Assembly (NCBI GenBank): GCA_016716385.1
Contig: JADJWL010000006.1
Coordinates: forward strand, 124,001-188,000
From: Bryobacterales bacterium
GTDB lineage: Bacteria > Acidobacteriota > Terriglobia > Bryobacterales > Bryobacteraceae
DNA length: 64,000 nt
Direction: 5' to 3'
Below are positions 8,342 through 15,595 of this stretch, one piece after another (position 1 is the first letter of the stretch; each line of letters opens with the position of its first letter). Position numbers and translations under genes: made by a program. The notes beneath the pieces are model-generated. The model had not been told where the DNA came from. It searched no databases and saw nothing but the letters and a program-made list of their open reading frames with translations.

Positions 8342-9151
8342 ATGCTGGAGAAGCTCAATCTCAAGCGGGAACTCAGCGAGAAGGAGTTCCGCAAGATGCT
8401 GCCGAAGCTGCAGCGACGCCTCTACGACCTGGAGAAAGCCGCCTGGGACAACCGCATCCCGTCGGTGATTGTTTTCGACGGCTGGGATGCGGCCGGCAAA
8501 GGATCGGCTGTCGCTACCCTGACCGCGAGGCTCGATCCCCGCGGGTTCAAGGTGCATCCGATCCAGCCTCCACGCACCTTCGAGCGCGGCCGCCCCTGGT
8601 TGTGGCGTTTCTGGCTGCGCACTCCGAATCGCGGCGAGATCGCCATCTTCGACAAGAGCTGGTACATGCGTGTGCTGGAGGAGCGGGTCGAGGGCCGGAT
8701 CACCGACCGCGAGTGCCGCGAGGCCTACCGCGATATCGTCGATTTCGAGCGAGCCCTGGCCGACGACGGCGCCGCGATCATCAAGTTCTGGCTGCACATT
8801 AGCAAGAAAGAGCAGAAGCGGCGTTTCAAGCAACTGGAGAAGGATCCGCTCAATGCCTGGCGGGTCTCCGAGCGCGACTGGGAGCGCCACGAAAAGTACG
8901 ACGAGTACCTGATCGCGGCCGAACGGATGTTCGAGATGACCGATACCGAGTGGGGACCCTGGACGATTGTCGAGGGGACCTGTCAGTTCTGGGCGCAGCG
9001 GAAGATCTTCGAGCACGTCATCGGCGTGCTGGAGCAGCACCTCGGCGACCGCGTACCGCAGCCGCTGGACCTCGCTCCGGAGAAGGAGAAGCAGGACGCC
9101 GGCTTGCGGGCCGCGCTCGATGCCGCTGAGAGCGCCGCGGGAGTGATGTAG
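8342..9151 (+). CDS. PPK2-family polyphosphate kinase (N-domain type of PAP)
   Basis: A 269-residue single-domain PPK2. The start at ATG 8342 is 4 bp after the ppk1 stop. Walker A is GWDAAGKGS at 47-55, the lid/Walker B segment is IAIFDKSWYMRVLEERVEG, and FWLHISKKEQKRRF plus DPLNAWRVSERDWERHEKYDEY follow. PPK2 enzymes transfer phosphate from polyP to nucleoside mono- or diphosphates. The segment PPRTFERGRPWLWRFWLRTP resembles the N-terminal domain of two-domain polyP:AMP phosphotransferases, so this gene plus the next may be a split version of that enzyme. The Walker A is intact. Substrate class (AMP versus ADP) cannot be settled from sequence alone. Confidence 0.9.
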   Translation: MLEKLNLKRELSEKEFRKMLPKLQRRLYDLEKAAWDNRIPSVIVFDGWDAAGKGSAVATLTARLDPRGFKVHPIQPPRTFERGRPWLWRFWLRTPNRGEIAIFDKSWYMRVLEERVEGRITDRECREAYRDIVDFERALADDGAAIIKFWLHISKKEQKRRFKQLEKDPLNAWRVSERDWERHEKYDEYLIAAERMFEMTDTEWGPWTIVEGTCQFWAQRKIFEHVIGVLEQHLGDRVPQPLDLAPEKEKQDAGLRAALDAAESAAGVM

Positions 9152-9164
9152 GCGGGAGCCGGGA

Positions 9165-9965
9165 ATGCTGGATACGATCGATCTCTCGCTCAAACTTGAC
9201 CGGACGGCCTATGTCGCCCAGTTGACCCGCCGCCAGGTCCAGTTGCGCGAGCTCGCCTACCAGCTCTATCTGCAGGAGCGCCCCGCCATCATCCTCTACG
9301 AAGGGTGGGATGCCGCCGGCAAGGGAGGCAGCATCAAGCGGGTCACCGAGCACCTCGATCCGCGCAGCTTCGTCGTCTACCCGATCAGCGCCCCGGAAGG
9401 CGAGGACAAGACGCACCATTACCTGTACCGGTTCTGGCGCCGGCTCCCCGAGCAGGGCCAGATGGCAATCTTCGACCGGAGCTGGTACGGTCGCGTCCTG
9501 GTGGAGCGCGTGGAAGGCTTCTGCACCGAGGCGGAATGGCGGCGCGCCTACCGCGAGATCAATTCCTTCGAGCGACAGTTGCGGGCGTTCGGGACCATCA
9601 TCATCAAGTTCTGGATCCACATCAGCCGCGACGAGCAGTTGCGCCGCTTCGAAGAGCGGGAGAGGACCGGATACAAGAGCTGGAAGCTGACCGCCGAGGA
9701 TTGGAGAAACCGCGACAAGTGGGGTGTCTACGAGCAGGCGGTCCGCGACATGCTGCTCAAGACCAGCACGATCACCGCGCCGTGGACCATCATCGAAGGC
9801 AATGACAAGTGGTGGGCTCGTGTGCGGACGCTGGAAACTCTGGTCGACGTCTTCTCCCGGGAGTTGAACCATGAACCGGCCGACCCGCTCACGGCCAAGA
9901 CGGGGAAATCCCGGTCCAGGACCGGGAAATCCTCGGGCAACAAGACATTAAAGGAGAAGCAATGA
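9165..9965 (+). CDS. PPK2-family polyphosphate kinase (C-domain type of PAP)
   Basis: A 266-residue single-domain PPK2, a paralogue of the preceding gene with its Walker A in the same register (GWDAAGKGG, 47-55). The motifs KTHHYLYRFWRRLP, MAIFDRSWYGRVLVERVEGF, EWRRAYREINSFERQL, KLTAEDWRNRDKWGVYEQAV and TSTITAPWTIIEGNDKWWAR closely follow the C-terminal half of two-domain polyP:AMP phosphotransferases. The likely reaction is polyP + AMP to ADP or a related transfer. A lysine- and serine-rich tail (SRSRTGKSSGNKT) ends the protein. The gene is 13 bp after the first PPK2 gene and overlaps the phosphoesterase gene by 4 bp (ATGA). Confidence 0.92.
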   Translation: MLDTIDLSLKLDRTAYVAQLTRRQVQLRELAYQLYLQERPAIILYEGWDAAGKGGSIKRVTEHLDPRSFVVYPISAPEGEDKTHHYLYRFWRRLPEQGQMAIFDRSWYGRVLVERVEGFCTEAEWRRAYREINSFERQLRAFGTIIIKFWIHISRDEQLRRFEERERTGYKSWKLTAEDWRNRDKWGVYEQAVRDMLLKTSTITAPWTIIEGNDKWWARVRTLETLVDVFSRELNHEPADPLTAKTGKSRSRTGKSSGNKTLKEKQ

Positions 9966-10570
9966 GGATCCTGCTCTTCTCCGACATCCACAGCGATCTG
10001 AGGACCCTGGAACGCCTGGCGGCTACCCCGGCGGATCTCTACGTGTGCGCGGGTGACCTGGTGAGCTGGGCGCGCGGCTTGGATGCCTGCGCGGACGTGC
10101 TCCGTCCGCTCGGTTCCAGCCTCCATGTGCTGCCTGGCAATCACGAATCGGCCGGCCAGATTGAGGCGTTCTGCGACCGGTACGGGTTTACGCCCTTCCA
10201 CGAACGGACGAAGCAGGTGGGCCGTTACACGGTGGCCGGTCTCGGCTACTCCAGCCCCACACCATTTAACACTCCAGGCGAGTATACCGAGGAGCAGCTT
10301 GAAGACAAGCTCGCGGCGTTCCACGGGCTGAATCCGCTGGTGCTCGTCTGCCACGCGCCGCCGTTCGGAACGTCGCTCGACCGCATCGAGGAAGGGCTCC
10401 ACGCAGGGAGCCGGTCCGTCCGGGCGTTCGTCGAAGCGGCCCAGCCGGAGTACTTCTTCTGTGGTCACATCCACGAAAGCGAGGGGGTCACGGAGACCAT
10501 CGGACGCACGGTTGCCGTCAACCTCGGGAAGCGGGGCTACTTGCTGGACTTGGAGGATGAAGCGGTCTAG
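9962..10570 (+). CDS. Calcineurin-like metallophosphoesterase
   Basis: A 202-residue protein with the full metallophosphoesterase motif set: DIHSD at 8-12, GDLVSW (AGDL), GNHES, a histidine in LVCHAPP, and GHIHESEG near the C-terminus. Two metal ions would be bound at the active site. Its ATGA overlap with the second PPK2 gene makes it the last gene of the polyP operon. A phosphatase of unknown specificity co-expressed with three polyP kinases could act on nucleotides or short polyphosphates. That role is inferred only from context. No signal peptide is seen, so it is cytoplasmic. Confidence 0.85.
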   Translation: MRILLFSDIHSDLRTLERLAATPADLYVCAGDLVSWARGLDACADVLRPLGSSLHVLPGNHESAGQIEAFCDRYGFTPFHERTKQVGRYTVAGLGYSSPTPFNTPGEYTEEQLEDKLAAFHGLNPLVLVCHAPPFGTSLDRIEEGLHAGSRSVRAFVEAAQPEYFFCGHIHESEGVTETIGRTVAVNLGKRGYLLDLEDEAV

Positions 10571-10851
10571 CGCCCGAGCACGTACACGGTCTCATCCTCT
10601 TTGACGAAGATGAGTTGCTCGCGGATGACCCGCTCCTGCTCGGCCTGATCCTGTTCGAGGCTCCGGATGCGTTCTTCCCGGCGGTCGTTCTCGCGTTGGA
10701 GCGCCTCGATCCGCTGCTCGTAATCCTGGATGTCGCGCCGCTTCTGCATCCACGACGGCACCCCGTGGGGTCCGAGTAACGTAAAAAATGCATACGAAAC
10801 GGCAAGTGCCAGGAAAAACAGGTAACTCCAACGAAAATCGCGAAATTTCAT
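10567..10851 (-). CDS. FtsB/DivIC-like septum formation initiator protein
   Basis: A 94-residue bitopic membrane protein. Residues 9-27 (WSYLFFLALAVSYAFFTLL) form one transmembrane helix. A coiled coil follows (RRDIQDYEQRIEALQRENDRREERIRSLEQDQAEQERVIREQL) and then the typical ...FVKEDETVYVL end of the FtsB/DivIC family. Such proteins join FtsL and FtsQ in the divisome. The ATG at 10851 is chosen because the membrane segment follows it directly, while longer in-frame starts overlap cutA's promoter and coding region. It converges on the phosphoesterase gene, overlapping by 4 bp. Confidence 0.75.
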   Translation of the reverse strand: MKFRDFRWSYLFFLALAVSYAFFTLLGPHGVPSWMQKRRDIQDYEQRIEALQRENDRREERIRSLEQDQAEQERVIREQLIFVKEDETVYVLGR

Positions 10852-10852
10852 C

Positions 10853-10880
10853 TTGTCCCGCCGGACCTTTCCCCTATAGT
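10853..10880 (+). promoter_or_regulatory. Candidate sigma70-type promoter for cutA
   Basis: TTGTCC at 10853-10858 and TATAGT at 10875-10880, spaced by 16 bp, lie 18 bp before the cutA start. The -10-like ATAGTAC also occurs before the genes at 28534 and 47704. This is a consensus match only, with no transcription-start evidence. Confidence 0.4.
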
Positions 10881-10897
10881 ACCATCGGAGTTGGCGA

Positions 10898-11260
10898 ATG
10901 CCAGAGGTTTTTCGCATGTTCGAGCCGTTGGTTGTGCTGAGCTCCTGTTCCGGCCCCGAAGAGGGCGCCCGTCTCGCCCGCCTGCTGGTCGGCGAGAGGG
11001 TTGCGGCGTGCGTCAGCTTGGTCCCCGGAGCCCAAAGCATCTATCTCTGGCAGGGAAAGATGGAGGAAGCCGGGGAGTGCCTGCTGCTCATTAAGACGTC
11101 CCGGCCCTGCCTCAACCGTTTGCAGGAGTTGCTGGCCGGTCACCACAGCTACGACGTGCCCGAGGTTCTGGCAATCCCGGTGGCGGACGGCTCTCCCGCC
11201 TATCTGCGCTGGCTTGAAGAATCGCTGGCCCAAACAAGTGAGGACAATCCTGTGCTATGA
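10898..11260 (+). CDS. cutA: CutA1 divalent-cation tolerance protein
   Basis: A 120-residue protein. The CutA1 fold is recognisable from VVLSSCSGPEEGARLARLLVGERVAACVSLVPGAQSIYLWQGKMEEAGECLLLIKTS and from DVPEVLAIPVADGSPAYLRWLEESL. CutA1 forms trimers resembling PII proteins and has been linked to copper tolerance, although its molecular role is unsettled. The start could be ATG 10898 or ATG 10916; the latter gives a more family-like length. It overlaps the downstream HAD gene by 4 bp (ATGA), so the two are co-translated. Confidence 0.9.
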   Translation: MPEVFRMFEPLVVLSSCSGPEEGARLARLLVGERVAACVSLVPGAQSIYLWQGKMEEAGECLLLIKTSRPCLNRLQELLAGHHSYDVPEVLAIPVADGSPAYLRWLEESLAQTSEDNPVL

Positions 11261-11919
11261 TTCACGCGGATCTTGGTCTGATCTTCGACATGGACGGCGT
11301 GATTGTCCACTCGAACCCGGTGCACCGGGAGGCCTGGAGCCGGTACAACCGGCAGTTTGGGATCGAGACCGGCGAGGAGATGCACCGGCGGATGTACGGC
11401 AAGAGGAACGACGAAATCGTACGTGATTTTTTCGGTGCGGACTTGCCGGAGACCGAAGTGGCGGCGCGTGGAGCGGCCAAGGAAGCGCTCTATCGCCGGT
11501 TGATGGCGCCGCGGCTGGAAGAATCGCTGGTGCCGGGAGTGCGGGAGTTTCTGGATCGCAGCGCCGGCCTGCCGGTGGGACTGGCCACCAATGCCGAGCC
11601 GGCCAACGTCGATTTCGTTCTCGACGGGGCAGGGTTGCGTCCGTTCTTCCGGGCGGTCGCCAATGGGCAGGAAGTGAGCCGCCCCAAGCCGGATCCGGAG
11701 ATTTACCTGCGGGTTGCGGCCCTGCTCGGCCTTGACCCGCGGAATTGCATCGTGTTTGAAGACTCGTATTCGGGGGTGGCCGCGGCGCGCGCCGCTGGAG
11801 CCCGCGTGGTGGCTCTGCGGACAACACATACGGAGTTCGACGGCGTGGATTTGGCCGTTAGTGACTTCCGCTGCGGCGAATTGCAGTCATGGCTTCGGAG
11901 GCAACAGCCGCTCGTCTAG
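11257..11919 (+). CDS. HAD-superfamily phosphatase/beta-phosphoglucomutase-like
   Basis: A 220-residue subfamily-IA HAD hydrolase. Motif I is FDMDGVIV with nucleophile Asp11 and Asp13. The alpha-helical cap follows (about 20-85). Motif II is ATNAEP, motif III the Lys in SRPKPDPEIY, and motif IV the VFEDSYSG stretch. The overall pattern (HREAWSRYNRQFG..., PGVREFL, GLDPRNCIVFEDS) matches beta-phosphoglucomutase/PGMB-like proteins that act on small phosphorylated metabolites. The gene overlaps cutA by 4 bp and the next gene by 31 bp, so the start of the downstream gene lies inside it. Confidence 0.85.
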   Translation: MIHADLGLIFDMDGVIVHSNPVHREAWSRYNRQFGIETGEEMHRRMYGKRNDEIVRDFFGADLPETEVAARGAAKEALYRRLMAPRLEESLVPGVREFLDRSAGLPVGLATNAEPANVDFVLDGAGLRPFFRAVANGQEVSRPKPDPEIYLRVAALLGLDPRNCIVFEDSYSGVAAARAAGARVVALRTTHTEFDGVDLAVSDFRCGELQSWLRRQQPLV

Positions 11920-14288
11920 GCGGCGCATTCCGCACGGTCGTTTTGCTGCTGCTGGCCGCGCTTCCCGCGCTGGCCCAGCCGTGGCAGACCCTCACCCTCG
12001 ACCAGGCCGCCTCCCGCAAGAACCCGGATTTCTCCCCCGCGTTCGATGGCCGTCCCGTCGCCGTCAACGGACAGGTGTCGATCCTGCCCTTCCGCTTCGG
12101 AGACGCCGACTGGATGGCGGTGGAAGACCTGACCCACGGCCTGATGTTGCAGGCGCCACCGGGCTACTTCCGTGATCTGAATCCCGGGGATTGGGTGGAG
12201 GCGCGGGGCCGCCTGGAGCATCGCGATGGCATGCCGGTGCTGGTGGTGAGCCGCATCAATCTGACGTCGGCCGGCGCCCCGCCCGAGCCAAGACGGGTTC
12301 CAGTCGAGGAGTTGCACTCGCTGCGCTATCTGGCCCGCCGGGTCACCAGCCAGGGACGTGTCGTCGACGCCGGTGAGAACTCTGACGGAGTCTTTCTCTG
12401 GATCGGTGAGGGCCTGCGGCCCGTGAAGCTGTTCCTCCTGCCCGCCGCCGACGGCCAACTGCGCCGCTTCGGGGTCGAAGTCGGCGATTACATCCGCTTC
12501 ACCGGTTTATCCTTCCAGCGCAGCCCGAATCCTCCGTATGACGGGGGATTCGAGGTGATGATTCATGACCCGCTGGAGGTGCAGCGCGTCACGCCCGCCT
12601 GGCTGGTCCGCGTTTGGGAGCACAAGCCATGGGTGGCGTTCATGGTACTCTCAACGGCTTTCTGGTTTTGGTGGAAGCAGAACTCCACGAGCCAGCGCGA
12701 GGTGCTGCGATCGCTCTACCGGTTGAGCGAAGAGATCCTCGAAGCGTCCTCCACCGGCGACATCGCCGCCCGCCTCGCAGCCGTCCTGCCGCGTCTGCTG
12801 CGGATTACGTCCGTTCGCATTTACGTCTTTGACCGGGGGCTGAACAGCCTGCAAGTGATCGGCAGCGACGGAAACGGCGCGCCGATCGGGGTCGACGCCC
12901 CTTCGGGGTTTAGCGCGACCGGCTTGGTCACCTGTTTCCAGAGCCGAAAGCTGCTGGCCGTGCCGGACACCCGGCGCAGCCCGGTGGCGGGCGAGAAGCA
13001 TGACAAGCTGGGGCAGCCCGCGCCGCGTGCCCTGTTGTATGTACCGATGATGGCGCAAGGCGAACCTGTGGGCGTCCTGGCCGTGGAGCACGACCGGCGT
13101 CCCCGCCAGTTCTCGCCGGACGAGAAAGAAGGCGCCGAGCACCTGGGCAACCAGGTTGGCGTCGTCCTGAAGCTGCTGCAGCAGCGGAGCTTCCGCGAGC
13201 AGCTCGCGCGCAGTGAAAAGCTGGCCGCGGTCGGACGCCTGCTGTCGGGGGTCGTCAACGATCTGCACACTCCGCTGGCGGCCATCACGACAATGGCGCA
13301 GTCTTCGATCGAATCCGCGGGGGACTCCCCGAGCCCGGAATTGCTGGTGATCGCCTCCGAAGCGAAACGCGCATCGGCCATCGTGTCGCGTCTGGTCTCG
13401 TTCGCGCGGCCGGAGCAGGCCCGGGCTGAGCCAGTCAATCTGAGCGAGCTCCTCAAGAACCTCATCCGCTTCCGGGACCGCGAGTGGAAGGCTTCCGGCA
13501 TCCACGTGCGGAACCAGGTCAAGGACAAGGCGCTCTTTATCATCGGAGCCCAGGGACAGCTCGAGCAGGTGTTCCTGAATCTGTTCGTCCACGCTGAGCA
13601 GGCAATCGAGGAATCGAAGGAGAAGAACATCCTCGTCCGGGCCGACGTCCTGGCCAAGCGGGTGTTCATCGAAATCACTTACTCAGACCCCTCCAGCGGC
13701 GCGACGCCGCTCAACGAAGGAGAGATGCACTCCCTGGGCCTCGACGTGTGCCGGAGCGTCCTCACCGGCCACGGCGGCGAGATGCGCCTTGTCCGGAAGA
13801 ACCCGCGGGAATCCACCTTCGAGATCGAGATCCCGCTCCTGAACCAGGAGGAGGCCGAAGCCCAGATCCGGCGCGAGGCGGCGTCGCCGGCGCAGCCGTT
13901 GACATGCCTCCTGCTGGAGCCGGAGGCGTGGGTCGCGAGGCAGTTGGCCGATGCCCTGAACGCCCGCAGCTATCGCGTGATCCCGGTCCGCAGCACAGAG
14001 GAGGCATGCGACCTCATCGGGCGGCTGCGTTTCGATCTGGTCCTCTGCTCGACCCGGCTGGACGGTCTGGGCTGGGTCGAGTTCTTCGACCGGGTGCGGG
14101 GCAACGTAGGCGCATTCCTCCTCCTGGCCGAAGCGTTCAACCATGACCTCACCATGCATTTCCGCGGCGAGGGAAGGTTCGTCCTTCTGAAACCCATCGA
14201 CCGCGAACAGTTGGACCGGGTCCTCAGCGACATCGCGTTCCATGTCCAAGGGGCGCCGCAGCGCGCAGCCGAGCTAGAATCGTATTAG
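11889..14288 (+). CDS. Degenerate sensor histidine kinase with pseudo-receiver domain
   Basis: A 799-residue protein with a signal peptide or first membrane segment (15-30), a periplasmic OB-like region (about 35-240), a transmembrane helix (about 247-263), a GAF domain (about 275-430), a dimerisation and ATPase-like region (440-650) and a C-terminal receiver-like domain (675-790). Key residues are altered. In VVNDLHTPLAAI an Asn (about 457) replaces the phospho-acceptor His. The N-box has His568 where the essential Asn is expected (FVHAEQAI). No DxGxG box is visible. In the receiver, Ser721 replaces the phospho-Asp (LVLCSTRLDG) although Lys768 remains. It is therefore probably a signalling scaffold or pseudokinase. 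It starts inside the end of the HAD gene. Confidence 0.85.
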   Translation: MASEATAARLGGAFRTVVLLLLAALPALAQPWQTLTLDQAASRKNPDFSPAFDGRPVAVNGQVSILPFRFGDADWMAVEDLTHGLMLQAPPGYFRDLNPGDWVEARGRLEHRDGMPVLVVSRINLTSAGAPPEPRRVPVEELHSLRYLARRVTSQGRVVDAGENSDGVFLWIGEGLRPVKLFLLPAADGQLRRFGVEVGDYIRFTGLSFQRSPNPPYDGGFEVMIHDPLEVQRVTPAWLVRVWEHKPWVAFMVLSTAFWFWWKQNSTSQREVLRSLYRLSEEILEASSTGDIAARLAAVLPRLLRITSVRIYVFDRGLNSLQVIGSDGNGAPIGVDAPSGFSATGLVTCFQSRKLLAVPDTRRSPVAGEKHDKLGQPAPRALLYVPMMAQGEPVGVLAVEHDRRPRQFSPDEKEGAEHLGNQVGVVLKLLQQRSFREQLARSEKLAAVGRLLSGVVNDLHTPLAAITTMAQSSIESAGDSPSPELLVIASEAKRASAIVSRLVSFARPEQARAEPVNLSELLKNLIRFRDREWKASGIHVRNQVKDKALFIIGAQGQLEQVFLNLFVHAEQAIEESKEKNILVRADVLAKRVFIEITYSDPSSGATPLNEGEMHSLGLDVCRSVLTGHGGEMRLVRKNPRESTFEIEIPLLNQEEAEAQIRREAASPAQPLTCLLLEPEAWVARQLADALNARSYRVIPVRSTEEACDLIGRLRFDLVLCSTRLDGLGWVEFFDRVRGNVGAFLLLAEAFNHDLTMHFRGEGRFVLLKPIDREQLDRVLSDIAFHVQGAPQRAAELESY

Positions 14289-14308
14289 TTTAGTCACCCA
14301 CGCTAGCC

Positions 14309-14785
14309 ATGAAGATGAGACTTGCGATCACCATGTTGCTGCTGGTGTCCGCGGCCTGGGCGCAGAAGTACAACGGCCCCCGGCCGCCGAAGCCCGACAT
14401 CCCGTACCTGATGCACGCCGACAACCTGGAAGAGACCGAAGCGGTCGAGGCCAGGGAAGAAGCACGGAAGGATGACGTGACCTACTGGGTGGCTGGGGGC
14501 AGTTCGCCCGCCCGCACGCCGCTGGCGGGTCCGATCTTCCTGGTTCAAGCGGAAAAGCTGAACGTCGAGCGGATCCAGCTTTATCAGTTCACCGTGAAGA
14601 ACAACCGCCGGGAGGTCTTCTTCTCCAAGAAGAAACCGAAGGACTCGGCGCGGGCGCTGCGCCTGTCGATCGACCGGCTGGACGAGGGGCTGTATCGCCT
14701 CGAAGTCTACGACAGCCTGGAGAATGGCGAGTATTCGCTCACTCCGGACGGCTCGAACCAGGTGTTCTGCTTCCAGGTGTACTGA
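14309..14785 (+). CDS. Secreted protein of unknown function
   Basis: A 158-residue protein with a clear signal peptide (MKMRLAITMLLLVSAAWAQ, cleavage after about 19). The mature part is rich in charged residues early (LEETEAVEAREEARKDDVTYW) and then reads as beta-rich sequence (VERIQLYQFTVKNNRREVFFSKKK, LSIDRLDEGLYRLEVYDSLENGEYSLTPDGSNQVFCFQVY), suggesting a small extracytoplasmic beta domain. I do not recognise a characterised family. It follows the pseudokinase gene by 20 bp in the same direction and may be its periplasmic partner, but nothing proves this. Confidence 0.75.
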   Translation: MKMRLAITMLLLVSAAWAQKYNGPRPPKPDIPYLMHADNLEETEAVEAREEARKDDVTYWVAGGSSPARTPLAGPIFLVQAEKLNVERIQLYQFTVKNNRREVFFSKKKPKDSARALRLSIDRLDEGLYRLEVYDSLENGEYSLTPDGSNQVFCFQVY

Positions 14786-15019
14786 TTAGTCCGTCACGCC
14801 CGCAAGACGTTTATAGGCCCGCACGGCCGCATTCTGGTACTCCCACGCATCCTGGCCGCCCGGCGGAGGACCGTCCCATTCCACCTGCCAGGCAAAGCCG
14901 CGGAACAGCGGACGCGCGAGCACGCTCTTCGCCCGTCCCGCGAATTCGGGATACTGTTGGCCCGCCTCGTCCAGGGCGCGGCGCGACAATTCCGGATCGA
15001 TCTCCATCGTGACCATCAT
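14786..15019 (-). CDS. Small conserved-looking protein, function unknown
   Basis: A 77-residue soluble protein (MMVTMEIDPELSRRALDEAGQQYPEFAGRAKSVLARP...). No signal peptide or cysteine is seen. The middle RGFAWQVEWDGPPPGGQDAWEYQNAAVRAYKRL has a Trp/Tyr-rich character. It starts 6 bp after the oxidoreductase subunit 3 gene and ends one base after the convergent secreted-protein gene, so it is the last gene of the aldolase-oxidoreductase operon. Alternative starts at the second or fourth codon are equally possible. No family is recognised. Confidence 0.6.
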   Translation of the reverse strand: MMVTMEIDPELSRRALDEAGQQYPEFAGRAKSVLARPLFRGFAWQVEWDGPPPGGQDAWEYQNAAVRAYKRLAGVTD

Positions 15020-15025
15020 ACTGGG

Positions 15026-15592
15026 TCAGTGCTCGTGGACGGCGCCCGGAAACTCGGCGTGCGCGGAATTGCCTGAGTACCCCAGTTCCTCCACCAGTCC
15101 GGCGCGGGATGTGTAGTAGCCGTCCGCGATCAGGTTCTTGAGAACGCGCGCAAAGCGGACGGCGCGGGACGCGCGGTCGAAGTCCGGCGTGCGCAACTGG
15201 TCGGCCTCGGCGACCAGCGGCTCCAGCAGAGCGACCTGGCGAGCCTCGCCCAGCGTGTGGAATGCGGTCCCGTGCTGGCGGCGGGCCAGCTTGTTGAGGT
15301 CCTTGAGCCCGGCGCGGAACAGCTTCCGGTATCCGGCATCGCGGCTCACCACCAGGTCGACGTAGAGCGGCACACCCGCGGCGGCGCCTCCCGGCGTGTC
15401 CGTGGGCGGGATGAACAGGTCGGCCAGCGTCGCGAGCTGCTCCATCTCGCCGGGCCGGAAGAACCGCGGCGCCGACAGCGGCGTTTCCGTATGACTGGCA
15501 TGCTGCCCGTACAGTTCCTCGGCGGGAAACGGGAAGATGCAGGTGGTGCCGATCGCTCCCAGGATTTTCAGAGTCTCGCGGCGGGAGCTCAT
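15026..15592 (-). CDS. Gluconate 2-dehydrogenase subunit 3-like protein (Tat signal)
   Basis: A 188-residue protein with a twin-arginine signal (SRRETLKILGAIGTTCIFPFP). The body is the subunit-3 type: FFRPGEMEQLATLADLFIPPTDTPGGAAAGVPLYVDLVV, then AGLKDLNKLA and ADGYYTSRAGLVEELGYSGN. In the family this small subunit accompanies FAD-dependent GMC dehydrogenases and helps carry them through the Tat pathway. It starts 3 bp after the GMC gene, which supports a two-subunit periplasmic dehydrogenase. The electron-accepting cytochrome subunit of the classical complex is not in the operon. Confidence 0.85.
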   Translation of the reverse strand: MSSRRETLKILGAIGTTCIFPFPAEELYGQHASHTETPLSAPRFFRPGEMEQLATLADLFIPPTDTPGGAAAGVPLYVDLVVSRDAGYRKLFRAGLKDLNKLARRQHGTAFHTLGEARQVALLEPLVAEADQLRTPDFDRASRAVRFARVLKNLIADGYYTSRAGLVEELGYSGNSAHAEFPGAVHEH

Positions 15593-15595
15593 GGG

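Noticed and set aside
5848..8394. 848-codon open frame antisense to ppk1
   Set aside because: Its codons mirror the ppk1 coding strand, no family is recognisable, and it also runs into the adk coding region.
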